This document shows positions 9,597 to 17,722 of a stretch of 64,000 nt of DNA, piece after piece; the first letter of the stretch is position 1, and each line of letters begins with the position of its first letter. This DNA is from Candidatus Omnitrophota bacterium (GTDB lineage Bacteria; Hinthialibacterota; Hinthialibacteria; OLB16), in the NCBI GenBank assembly GCA_020632575.1, contig JACKFH010000007.1, positions 124,001 through 188,000 on the forward strand, given 5' to 3'. A program made the translations under genes and the position numbers. The notes beneath the pieces were generated by a model. It did no database searches and had not been told where the DNA came from. It saw only the letters and a program-made list of their open reading frames with translations.

Positions 9597-10778
9597 ATGG
9601 AACACATGGACATGATTGCCGATTTGAGGGATTTGCCAAGCCATACCGATCCATTGCGCTCATTTTTTCTCGACATTGAGAGAATCGAAAGGGAGAATCG
9701 CTTCGTGAAAATGGATCCAACCACAAAACGACTTGTCCTGGGCGCGGTGGCCTGCTTTGGGACTTTTGCCCTGGCCATTCTTGGGTATTGGTTGGCGGGG
9801 TGGTCCTTCATCGATTCCGTTTACATGGTGATCATCACAATCTACGGAGTCGGGTATGGCGAGGTGAAACCGGTCGATACCCCGGGACTTCGTCTTTACA
9901 CCATCGTGGTTATCGTGGTCGGGACCGGCGCGATACTCTATTTTATCGGAGGTTTTGTCCAAATGGTTATGGAAGGACAGATTAACCAAGCCCTCGGAGC
10001 TAGAAAAAAGACCAAGGGAATCGAATCGTTGAAAGACCACGCGATCATCTGTGGTTACGGACGGATGGGGCAGATTCTCGCGCGCGAGTTGCATGCCACA
10101 AAGCACCCCTTTGTCATTGTGGACAACAACGAGGAGCGGATGGCCCAGGCGGAGGCCATGGGTTTCCTGGTGGTTCAAGGGGACGCTGCCGAGGAGGAAT
10201 CGCTCAAACACGCGGGAGTCGAACGCGCCACCTCGTTGGCCACGGTCCTCCCCAACGACGCGGTCAATGTCTTCATCACCCTGACCGCGAGAAACCTGAA
10301 CAAGGATTTGACCATTTACGCACGCGGGGAGATCCCCTCGACTGAGGCGAAGTTGCTTCAGGCCGGAGCCAACCAAGTGGTCTTACCCGCCACGATCGGC
10401 GGTCACCGCCTTGCCCACATGATTGTCCGTCCAGCCGCGTCCGACTTTCTGGATCAGCTTCAAAATATTTCGGCGGTCAACGAAGACCTTGAGCAGCTGG
10501 GCGTTCAGATTCATGAAATCCCGATCCCCAAGGATTCTCCTTTCGCCGACCGAACCATCGGAGACCTTGAGGTGGAGGGCGAAGGGGCTTTCCTGGTGGT
10601 GGCGGTCCAGAGAGGCAATGGCGCCCTGTTTCGGCGCCCTGAGCCCGAGTTTGAAATCGGATCGGGGGACAAGGTGATTGTCATTGGCCATGGCTCCGCC
10701 CTTCCAAGGTTCACCCTGACGAAAACCAAGGCCCGTGAAATTGTCTGGCGAGGCAGCAAGATTCAATACAAGAAGTGA
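9597..10778 (+). CDS. Potassium channel protein with RCK (TrkA-N/TrkA-C) domains
   Basis: Two-transmembrane K+ channel of the Kch/MthK type, 393 residues. The first helix (about 47-66) and second helix (about 98-121) flank the pore and the selectivity filter TIYGVGYGEV. After the pore come a TrkA-N domain (IICGYGRMGQILARELH, the NAD-binding GxGxxG; then VVQGDAAEEESLKHAGVERA) and a TrkA-C domain from about residue 310. Start is uncertain: ATG 9597 adds 38 hydrophilic residues, while ATG 9711 begins just before the first helix. Neither has a strong ribosome site. It is divergent from the GDPD-like gene and stands alone. Confidence 0.9.
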   Translation: MEHMDMIADLRDLPSHTDPLRSFFLDIERIERENRFVKMDPTTKRLVLGAVACFGTFALAILGYWLAGWSFIDSVYMVIITIYGVGYGEVKPVDTPGLRLYTIVVIVVGTGAILYFIGGFVQMVMEGQINQALGARKKTKGIESLKDHAIICGYGRMGQILARELHATKHPFVIVDNNEERMAQAEAMGFLVVQGDAAEEESLKHAGVERATSLATVLPNDAVNVFITLTARNLNKDLTIYARGEIPSTEAKLLQAGANQVVLPATIGGHRLAHMIVRPAASDFLDQLQNISAVNEDLEQLGVQIHEIPIPKDSPFADRTIGDLEVEGEGAFLVVAVQRGNGALFRRPEPEFEIGSGDKVIVIGHGSALPRFTLTKTKAREIVWRGSKIQYKK

Positions 10779-10914
10779 AACCTTCTCAGCGGCCATTCCC
10801 CTTGATCCTCGACCCTCGTTGCCAAGCCTGCTAATCTTCCATCTTGAACGCCTGATGGGGGTTTTACCCCAGAATTGGCGTGATTTGAGAAGATAGACAA
10901 AGGATGAATCCCGA

Positions 10915-11429
10915 ATGACACAATCCGCACCTGGTAGTAAACGACCCCTCGAGGAGCAGGTGCTCGAACTATTGGAGCAGAACGCGAGGATGCCCTCGGA
11001 AAAAATCGCCACCCTTCTCGGCGTCGAGGCGGCGTCGGTCGAGGCGGCGGTTCAAAAGCTCGAGAACGACAAAGTGATCCTCGGTTACCGCGCGGTGACC
11101 GATCCGGATAAAACCACCGGGGATTCGGTGACTTGCATGATCGAGGTCCGGGTGAGCCCCCAGCGGGGGTTGGCTTCGACCGAATCGCCGAACGAATCTA
11201 TCGGTACCCGGAGGTCAAATCCCTCTATCTGATGTCGGGTTCGTACGACTTGCTGGTGGTGATCGAGGGGAGAACCATCCAAGACATTTCTTACTTTGTC
11301 TTTGAAAAGCTGGCGACGCTGGAGCACATTCAGTCCACCACCACCCACTTCATGCTGAAGAAATACAAGGACAATGGCATCACGATCGGGCAGGAGGAGA
11401 AATCCGAGCGTTTGCCGGTCGCGCCCTGA
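10915..11429 (+). CDS. Lrp/AsnC family transcriptional regulator (one frameshift)
   Basis: About 171 residues when repaired. The N-terminal helix-turn-helix (residues 12-60, EEQVLELLEQNARMPSEKIA and ATLLGVEAASVEAAVQKLEN) is followed by GYRAVTDPDK and a RAM/AsnC ligand domain: MIEVRVSPQRG, then in another frame GFDRIAERIYRYPEVKSLYL, LMSGSYDLLVVIEG and FVFEKLATLEHIQSTTTHF. The break is near 11160-11166 in a run of five G; six G restore one frame. Lrp proteins bind amino acids or other small ligands and regulate nearby genes; the CBM9-like gene starts 21 bases downstream and may share the mRNA. Confidence 0.85.
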
Positions 11430-11449
11430 TCCTGGAGGGAATCGAGAGT

Positions 11450-12106
11450 ATGAAAACCTACACGATCCACCGGATTGATAACCCCGACAACACTCATTTT
11501 CCAAGCAAGGGACAGTGGGAGACCGCCGAGGTGGCCAAACTCGATCAACACCACTGGACCGACCATGAATTCCACCCCGAATGCGAAGTCCGAGTTCTTT
11601 ATTCGGCCGAAAATCTTTTCCTCTTCTTTCACACGGAAGAAAGGGAATTCGCGACGAGTCGGACCGAGGATGGCGACGAGGTCTGGAAGGACAACTGTGT
11701 CGAATTCTTTGTTTCACCCAACGAGGACGCCATGGCCCCGTATATGAATTTTGAGATCAATATGATCGGGGTCATGCTGCTCGGGGTTGGACCCAACCGG
11801 GAGGAGCGGAGAAAGTTGAGCGCCGAGGAGTTGAAAGCGGTGATTCGGAAACCCGATTACACCGAACCGATTCTCGACCAATCCGATCAAATGAAAACTT
11901 GGAACCTGCAAGTCCAAATTCCTATCGAATTTATTCAAGAACACACTGGGTGTAAGTTCCCCGAATCGGGAACCGTCTGGCGAGCCAACTTCAATAATTG
12001 CGCGGCCGATGTCGACCATCCCTACTACGGGAACTGGAATCCGATCGGGACCGAAAACCCGGATTTTCACCGGCCGGAATATTTTGGGAGGATTGTTTTC
12101 GAGTAG
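11450..12106 (+). CDS. CBM9-like carbohydrate-binding family protein, no signal peptide
   Basis: A 218-residue protein with the fold pattern of the carbohydrate-binding family 9-like (DOMON-related) group: WETAEVAKLDQHHW, VRVLYSAENLFLFFHTEERE, EVWKDNCVEFFVSP, YMNFEINMIGVML, WNLQVQIPIEFI, WRANFNNCAADVDHPYYG and a C-terminal FHRPEYFGRIVFE. It is a stand-alone domain without signal peptide or catalytic module, so it is predicted to be cytosolic. A strong GGAGG lies ten bases before the ATG. It is probably co-transcribed with the Lrp-like gene. Exact ligand unknown. Confidence 0.75.
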   Translation: MKTYTIHRIDNPDNTHFPSKGQWETAEVAKLDQHHWTDHEFHPECEVRVLYSAENLFLFFHTEEREFATSRTEDGDEVWKDNCVEFFVSPNEDAMAPYMNFEINMIGVMLLGVGPNREERRKLSAEELKAVIRKPDYTEPILDQSDQMKTWNLQVQIPIEFIQEHTGCKFPESGTVWRANFNNCAADVDHPYYGNWNPIGTENPDFHRPEYFGRIVFE

Positions 12107-12147
12107 TTGGGCTCACCCTTTGCCTGATGTGAGCCTCTCCGTTCAGT

Positions 12148-12232
12148 GGGAGCCGCATTGTGCTAAGGGAGCCGCATTGTGCTAATTGTGCTAAGGGAGA
12201 CGCTTTGTGCTAAGGGAGACGCTTTGTACTGT
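12148..12232. repeat. 19-base tandem repeat array
   Basis: Four full units of 19 bases (12148-12166, 12167-12185, 12195-12213, 12214-12232) with one partial 9-base unit at 12186-12194. The first two are identical (GGGAGCCGCATTGTGCTAA); the last two share GGGAGACGCTTTGT. The array runs straight into the left arm of the palindromic repeat at 12231, whose GGGAGCGGCAT looks like a further unit, so the array may have grown from that arm. Confidence 0.8.
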
Positions 12233-12297
12233 GGGAGCGGCATCCCTGCCGCGAGAGCCCCGGACGCCCATCGGGGCAGGGATGCCCCTCCCACGGC
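12231..12297. repeat. Dispersed palindromic repeat, type A, copy 2
   Basis: Outer arms 12231-12243 (GTGGGAGCGGCAT) and 12282-12294 (ATGCCCCTCCCAC) are inverted copies with one mismatch; CCCTGCC and GGCAGGG extend the stem. It matches copy 1 at 7022-7090 block by block, with the middle diverged. It sits in the 317-base gap before the ABC binding-protein gene, which otherwise shows no gene. Confidence 0.8.
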
Positions 12298-12423
12298 GGT
12301 TTGGAAACTACACAGGACGACTGCCTACCCGTCACATCTCAGGACCTGCACCGTTTTTGGATGTGTGTTATTTTGCAAGGATAAGTCTCCTTTGAGAAAC
12401 GATAGAAAGCGAGTAAACGATCG

Positions 12424-14323
12424 ATGAAAAAACGGATTGCCTATTTTGGCCTGATGACCCTATTGGCGCTTCTCTCAGCCGTAACCGCATTTTCTCAAGA
12501 GGAGGGCCTCTATACAGTCACCGGGATTGAAATCGGCAAGCCGGGGGGGAGGATTGTCGTCGCCTCGTTGGGCGATCCAAAAACCTTTAATCCAATCACG
12601 GCCAACGAAACCTCATCCACCGATGTTATCAACAACATTTTCGAGGGTTTGATCACCTACGATCCCATCAAACAGGAGCTCCTTCCCGCCCTTGCCGAAT
12701 CGTGGGAGCACAGCGATGACTTTCTCACCTGGACCTTTCATCTCAGGAAAGGCGTCAAATGGAACGATGGCGCTCCGCTGACCGCCGATGATGTCCTGTT
12801 CTCCTTTCAGGTGATTTACGATGATAAAATCATTAACCCCGGAAAGGATTTCTTATCGGTCAAAGGCGAGAGGTTTGAAATCACGAAGGTCGACGATCAC
12901 ACGATTCAGATCAAAACCCCGCATCTCTATGGCCCCTTCGAACGCGCCATCATGACCGCTGTCCAAATCATTCCCAAACACAAATTGGAGACCGCCTACA
13001 ACGAAGGGCGATTTTCCGAGATGTTCGGTATCGACACGGCCCCGAAGGATCTGGTGGGGACCGGCCCGTTCATGCTTAAGTCCTACCTTTCGGGGGAACG
13101 GGTCATTCTCGAACGAAATCCGCATTACTGGAAACAAGACGAAGAGGGGCAACGGCTCCCCTACCTCGACGAAATTGTTTTTGAAAACGTGCCGGACCTC
13201 GACGCGATGGACATCGCTTTCGAGGCAGGTCGAACCGATGCTCACGAAAACATGCAACCGAGCAAGTACAAACGTTTCAAGGACGGCGAGGAGGAAGGGA
13301 ACTATACGGTTTATGACGCCGGAATCGCGCTGGGGGACTCTCACCTATGGTTCAATCAAAATCGGGGAACCAACCCCGAGACAGGCGAACCTTATGTTAA
13401 ACCTCACGAATTAAAATGGTACACCAATGCCTCCTTTAGGAAAGGCGGTTTCTCATTCCATCAACCGACCCGCCATCATTAGAAATGTTTACCGAGGACG
13501 CGCCGAACCGATCTACGGTCCGCTCTCCCCCGCCATGGGCAAATGGTACAACCCGGACATCCCGAAATTCGAATACGATCTGGAAGCCGCCAAGGGCCTC
13601 CTCGAGGAGATCGAGTACATTGACCGGGATGGCGATGGCATCCGCGAAGATCCTGAGGGCAATAAGATTTCATTTAGCATTATCACGAACCGAGGGAATA
13701 ACATCCGCGAGGATACCGGGTTGATCATCGAGCAGAGCCTTAAGGAGATCGGCCTTGATGCAAGGTTGCAGACTGTCGATTTCAACACCCTGGTCACCTC
13801 GATCGCGGACTCCTTCGATTATCAAGCCTGTCTCCTCGGTCTCACCGGAAGCGACAATCCGCTTTCCGGCCTCAATGTCTATCGCTCCTCGGGGCGGACC
13901 CATCAGTGGTATCCCAACCAGCCGGAACCCGCCACCGAGTGGGAGGCCCAGGTCGATCAACTCATCGAGGATTTCCTCGCCACTCCGGATGAAGAGAAGC
14001 AGGTCGAAGTCTGGCATGAGATCCAACGGATATACGGCGAAAACCAACCGATGTCATGGACTGTCAACGCCAAGGTGTACATCCCGGTTCGAAACAAATT
14101 TGGCAATCTCAAACCGATTGTGATGCGACCCCGCGTTCTCTGGAATGTCGACGAAATCTTTGTGAAGGAGGGGGCGGCTGATCAAGCCACCCCGGCGGAG
14201 GTCGCTCAAGCGACCGGAACGACGGAAGGCGCCGAGGAAGGGTCGAATTCGCTTTCGATCATTCTAATCATCGTTGTCGCGGCGGCGGCGATCTTCTTTT
14301 TCCTCGGAACCAAGAAGCGGTAA
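12424..14323 (+). CDS. ABC transporter substrate-binding protein, family 5 (peptide/opine), C-terminally anchored (one frameshift)
   Basis: Extracytoplasmic binding protein of the DppA/OppA type, about 632 residues. Signal peptide 1-24, then IVVASLGDPKTFNPITANET, IFEGLITYDP and LPALAESWEHSDDFLTWTFH, the normal SBP_bac_5 opening. The frame breaks near 13440 (ASFRK then AVSHSINRPAI); one G too many explains it. Unusually the C-terminus has a low-complexity linker followed by a membrane helix, IILIIVVAAAAIFFFLG, and KKR, so the protein should stay tethered instead of being free or lipid-anchored. The permease gene begins right after the stop. No ATPase genes are present. Confidence 0.85.
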
Positions 14324-15292
14324 ATGAAGACCTACGTTCTCCGAAGACTTTTGCAGGCGATTCCGATCCTGCTCCTGGTGCCGTTTTTCACCTTTCTGTT
14401 GATTGAACTCGCGCCGGGAAATGTGGTGGACGCTTGGAAGCTCGATCCACAAATTCCCGACGAGGTGATCGAGCAGGTTTCGAAGAAATACGGTCTCGAC
14501 CAGCCGTGGTACATGCGCTATCTCACCTGGATGAAAGGGGCGGTCACCGAACTCGATCTGGGTTATTCGGTTCCCAACAAACGGGATGTCGCGCCGATCA
14601 TCGGCGAACGACTTTTCAACACTTTTATTCTGGCTTTGTACGCGACCTTCCTGGAATGGGTGATCGCGATTCCTCTCGGCATTCTGTCCGCCACCAAGCA
14701 ATACACGATTGTGGACAAGATTTGTTCGACAATCGCTTTCCTCGGACTGTCGATCCCGAACGTTTTCCTTGCCCTGCTCGCATTGCTCTTCGCCTACTCC
14801 ACCGGATGGTTCCCGGTGGGAGGCCTTCGCTCGATCGACTATGAGTCTTATTCGGCATGGGGGAAGTTTCTCGATTTGATGCATCACCTCACCCTCCCGG
14901 CCTTTGTCCTCGCGGCGGCCGGTCTCGCCACTTACATGCGTCAGATGCGTGGCAACCTCCTCGACCAACTTCGAGCGGATTATCTGACCACCGCCCGCGC
15001 CAAGGGCCTGACCGAACCGGTGGTGGTCGGCAAGCACGCGGTGAGAAACGCGATCAACCCGCTGATCACCCTCTTCGGTTTTTCCATTTCGAATCTTCTA
15101 TCCGGCTCGGTCCTTGTGGAGACAGTCATGTCTTACCCGGGTCTGGGAAGAACGGTGGTCGAGGCGCTATTCACTCAGGATGAATACCTGGTTGTGGCGG
15201 CATTGTTGATGGGGGCCATACTCTTGATCTTGGGGAATCTGCTGGCCGACATTCTCCTGGCTCTTTCGGATCCGCGGATTCGGTTACAATGA
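14324..15292 (+). CDS. ABC transporter permease, DppB/OppB family
   Basis: Inner-membrane permease of 322 residues with the family start (YVLRRLLQAIPILLLV), about six membrane helices and the cytoplasmic EAA loop (RADYLTTARAKGLTEPVVVG). It begins directly after the TAA of the binding-protein gene. A complete importer needs a DppC-type second permease and one or two ATPases; none follow. Instead a toxin-antitoxin island starts at the stop codon, and a diverged copy of this gene's last codons (ending SDPRIRLQ here) recurs at 15943-15987. The operon was probably interrupted or truncated at this point. Confidence 0.9.
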   Translation: MKTYVLRRLLQAIPILLLVPFFTFLLIELAPGNVVDAWKLDPQIPDEVIEQVSKKYGLDQPWYMRYLTWMKGAVTELDLGYSVPNKRDVAPIIGERLFNTFILALYATFLEWVIAIPLGILSATKQYTIVDKICSTIAFLGLSIPNVFLALLALLFAYSTGWFPVGGLRSIDYESYSAWGKFLDLMHHLTLPAFVLAAAGLATYMRQMRGNLLDQLRADYLTTARAKGLTEPVVVGKHAVRNAINPLITLFGFSISNLLSGSVLVETVMSYPGLGRTVVEALFTQDEYLVVAALLMGAILLILGNLLADILLALSDPRIRLQ

Positions 15293-15324
15293 GATTGGGA
15301 CGCCTAGATGAGAGGAGATTTCGA

Positions 15325-15552
15325 ATGGATCGCATTGAGATGAATCCACATGTCTGTGCCGGGAAGCCTGTAATCAGAGGGACGCGGATTCCTGTGACCG
15401 TCATCCTCGACCACCTCGCCGAAGGCATGAGTCGGGAAAAGGTCCTCGAAGGTTTCCCCATGCTTTGCGATGAAGACATCAGCGCGGCGATCGCCTACGC
15501 GAGTCGCTCCATTGAATCGACCGATGTCGTGCTGACTCCAGAGGAAGTCTAG
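15325..15552 (+). CDS. DUF433 family antitoxin-like protein
   Basis: A 75-residue protein: MDRIEMNPHVCAGKPVIRG, TRIPVTVILDHLAEGMS and EDISAAIAYASRSIE are the family pattern (a small VapB-like or helix-turn-helix domain). The start at 15325 is chosen because AGAGGAG lies seven bases upstream; an upstream ATG at 15289 overlaps the permease stop but lacks a site. DUF433 genes are regularly paired with DUF5615 genes, as here, with three bases between them. By this pairing it is the antitoxin. A decayed relative lies at 16660-16881. Confidence 0.85.
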   Translation: MDRIEMNPHVCAGKPVIRGTRIPVTVILDHLAEGMSREKVLEGFPMLCDEDISAAIAYASRSIESTDVVLTPEEV

Positions 15553-15555
15553 GTT

Positions 15556-15921
15556 TTGAGACTCTATCTGGACCAAATGATCCACCCCGACGTGGGGGAT
15601 GTCCTAAATCAAATGGGACACGATGTCCGAATTGCACAAAATGTTGGACAAGATCGCTCTTCCGATGAGGAGATAATGGAGTTCGCTCAGAAGGAGGCGC
15701 GTATTCTCATTACTCTTGACGAACACTTTGGAAACTGGGTAATCCTACCTCTCAATCGACACTGTGGTGTTGTTCGCCTGAAGGTCCATCCTACGACCTC
15801 TCCTAAAATCCTAGAAGTTCTGATCCCGTTTATTGAAAAGGTTACTGATAGTGGGATCCGAAACCATTTGGTGATTGTTTCCAAAAGGGGCGAAAGATGG
15901 ATACTGACCTCCGAGGGTTGA
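15556..15921 (+). CDS. DUF5615 family PIN-like protein (predicted toxin)
   Basis: A 121-residue protein starting at TTG (RLYLDQMIHPDVGDVLNQMG). DUF5615 is a PIN-related nuclease fold; the early Asp, the DEEIMEFAQKEARILITLDE segment and LNRHCGVVRLKVHP match. Acidic residues at positions 5, 38-39 and in LDEHFGN are candidates for the metal site. It is the second gene of the DUF433/DUF5615 pair and is predicted to be an RNase toxin; activity is inferred only from the family. Confidence 0.8.
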   Translation: MRLYLDQMIHPDVGDVLNQMGHDVRIAQNVGQDRSSDEEIMEFAQKEARILITLDEHFGNWVILPLNRHCGVVRLKVHPTTSPKILEVLIPFIEKVTDSGIRNHLVIVSKRGERWILTSEG

Positions 15922-15942
15922 GAATTGTAGTCAATCCAGTAA

Positions 15943-15990
15943 GGGATATTCTTTCACCTCTTTCGGACTCACGGATTTGGTTACAATAGA
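15943..15990 (+). repeat. Degenerate copy of the 3' end of the permease gene
   Basis: The stretch reads RDILSPLSDSRIWLQ then TAG; the true permease ends ADILLALSDPRIRLQ then TGA. At DNA level 26 of 30 bases agree between 15265-15294 and 15961-15990, and several of the codon differences are at third positions. The two copies flank the DUF433/DUF5615 pair. This is either a duplicated target site from insertion of the module or the stump of a second permease gene. Confidence 0.65.
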
Positions 15991-16016
15991 AGGTACGACA
16001 TCAGGCAGGGAGATCG

Positions 16017-16319
16017 ATGATGGCCCCACGGCGAGAAGAGGTTTTCGAGAAACTCGAGGCGAACCGCGAAGAAATCCAACGGTTCCATGTGCGACGGCTT
16101 GGTCTGTTCGGATCGACCGCGAGGGGCGAACAGCGTACCGACAGCGACCTCGATTTCCTGGTGGAGTTCGACCAAAAAACCTTCCGATCATTCATGGGGC
16201 TCAAGATGTATTTGGAGGACCTTTTCGGATGCGAGGTCGACCTCGCCACCGAAGAGATGTTGAAAGAAAGGATCAAACCCGAAACCCTCCGAGAGGTGGT
16301 CCATGCCAAGGGATTTTAG
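16017..16319 (+). CDS. mntA: MNT-domain nucleotidyltransferase, MntA-like antitoxin
   Basis: A 100-residue minimal nucleotidyltransferase. The active site follows the exact pattern G-S-x10-D-x-D in LFGSTARGEQRTDSDLDFLV, with a further acidic residue in CEVDLATEE. In characterised MNT/HEPN systems the MNT protein adds AMP to the HEPN toxin and silences it. The next gene, a HEPN toxin, overlaps it by 17 bases, the standard arrangement. Confidence 0.9.
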   Translation: MMAPRREEVFEKLEANREEIQRFHVRRLGLFGSTARGEQRTDSDLDFLVEFDQKTFRSFMGLKMYLEDLFGCEVDLATEEMLKERIKPETLREVVHAKGF

Positions 16320-16650
16320 AGATTCTTTGCGCGATATAATTAAGTGCATCGAGAAAATTGAATCTTATGTCGAAGGGATGGAGGAAGAAGACCTCCGGAA
16401 AGATTCTAAAACTCAGGATGCGATTATCCGAAACCTCGAAATCATTGGGGAGGCGGTAAAGAACATACCTGGTAAGTTTCGGGAAAATAATCCGTCAGTG
16501 CCTTGGAAGGAAATGGCGGGACTCCGGGACATTCTAATTCACAATTATTTCGGAGTTGATCTCGACATTTTAATCGATATTGTTTTTAACGAATTGCCCG
16601 AGGTGAAGTCTGCGATGACTCAAATCATGGTAAGGCAAGGGGACGAATAA
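16303..16650 (+). CDS. hepT: HEPN-domain RNase toxin, HepT-like (DUF86)
   Basis: A 115-residue all-helical HEPN protein. The catalytic R-x4-H motif is present in GLRDILIHNYFGVD, including the Tyr next to the His that is the AMPylation target in studied HepT proteins. The N-terminus (DSLRDIIKCIEKIESYVEGM) and EIIGEAVKNIP also fit. It overlaps the MNT gene. Together they form an apparently intact type VII toxin-antitoxin pair. It is followed by a decayed DUF433 gene. Confidence 0.9.
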   Translation: MPRDFRDSLRDIIKCIEKIESYVEGMEEEDLRKDSKTQDAIIRNLEIIGEAVKNIPGKFRENNPSVPWKEMAGLRDILIHNYFGVDLDILIDIVFNELPEVKSAMTQIMVRQGDE

Positions 16651-16659
16651 TCGAATCGA

Positions 16660-16881
16660 ATTGGACCCGCTGTTCACGCGCGAGGAAAAACCCATCATCC
16701 GGTTTTCCGAGAAACGCGAATTCCTGTGACCGTCATCCTCGACCATCTCATGGCCGAAGGCATGGGTCCGGAAAAGGTCCTCGAAGGATTCCCAATGCTT
16801 TCCGATGAAGACAGCAGCGCGGCGATCAATCTCGAACTGCCTCCTGGCCACTTGAATAAAACCTACCTCCAACTCTTTTGA
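16660..16881 (+). pseudogene. Decayed second copy of the DUF433 antitoxin gene
   Basis: From about 16714 the frame reads TRIPVTVILDHLMAEGMGPE, KVLEGFPMLSDEDSSAAI, almost the same as the intact protein at 15325-15552 (TRIPVTVILDHLAEGMS and FPMLCDEDISAAI). Many stretches are identical at DNA level, for example CCTGTGACCGTCATCCTCGA. The 5' part (about 16660-16712) is scrambled by indels, leaving EEKPIIR where the intact copy has GKPVIRG. One extra codon is inserted (LMAEG), and the C-terminus is replaced by an unrelated tail ending at TGA 16879-16881. No toxin partner follows. Confidence 0.8.
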
Positions 16882-17722
16882 ATCCTGGACCTCACATAGA
16901 AGGGATCGAAGACATGGAAATCCCAGACCCCTAGAGAGCCAGATTGTTCTTAAGGCCTTGCCACCCGTATTTCTCATTTTGTTTCGGGCTATGTCATCCT
17001 TTCGCCGGCTCAGTTGACTCCAGATACGAAACCGGACCAAAGCACCTTGAACGGGAGACTCCGGCAGATCAGGAACTGATTTGATCGACTATCACACCCA
17101 GTTCAACGAGTTTCCATCAGATTTCCCATGGTTCAATGGATTTTAAATGAGTTTGGTCGGACCGCGAGGATTACTGGGACGTCTCCCCATGCCTCCCCTT
17201 GAACAATCTCATTTGGCTATGAAGTCCGTAGGTGGAAGAAGGAACATGAAGAAGAGTTTGCCTTCTTTATCAACGGCCCGACTGAAACCGGCTGGAATCG
17301 TTCGGATTGTTTCTGGAAAAAAGTTGGCCTTTCGCTGACCACGGATCTATCTATGAGACATTACGACGCTGAACCAATGAATCTATCTTATGAATCAAGA
17401 TTCTCGCCCGGGGATGGGGTATCGGAGGAGGCCTCTTTCCAGAGAAGTTTTTTACTATATTCTCCTTAACCCTACTGCGAAAGGGTTTTCAAAAGAATGG
17501 GCATTTTTGGAACCATCAACCGGTCCCTGACAAGTCATCGTCCATCCTCTAAGAGCATGTTTGCCTTCCCAGAACTCATTATCCAGGGTGAGAACGATTC
17601 CAGTTTTTAGCCTTTTTGGTAGGTTTCCATGTTTTCCACCTCTTCCACGGAATTCCATGATTCAATTCTAGCCCCCTCCCACTCCCCTCGCATTCCACCC
17701 ACCCCTGGGCTATTTTGAAATC
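16882..17722. other. 841-base region without a clear gene; possible decayed ORF
   Basis: No convincing intact gene. On the plus strand an open stretch at 17203-17469 has protein-like content (FGYEVRRWKKEHEEEFAFFI, then NGPTETGWNRSDCFWKKVG) but no start codon, and other frames upstream give short protein-like pieces (LIDYHTQFNEFPSDFPWFNG near 17080-17145). This looks like a frameshifted, dying gene I cannot name. The region also holds one arm of a dispersed repeat (17622-17664). Confidence 0.4.
17622..17664 (-). repeat. Dispersed repeat, type B, partial copy
   Basis: Read on the minus strand, this is a close match to 38666-38703: both begin TGAATCATGGA, continue with a CC-TGGAAG block, then GTGGAAA or ATGGAAA, and end CATGGAA. 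Only one half of the full palindromic element at 38667-38774 is present. It lies just upstream of the helicase gene. Confidence 0.55.

Noticed and set aside
15289..15324. Upstream ATG of the DUF433 gene overlapping the permease stop
   Set aside because: No ribosome site for it, and the extra 12 residues are not family-like; ATG 15325 has AGAGGAG.
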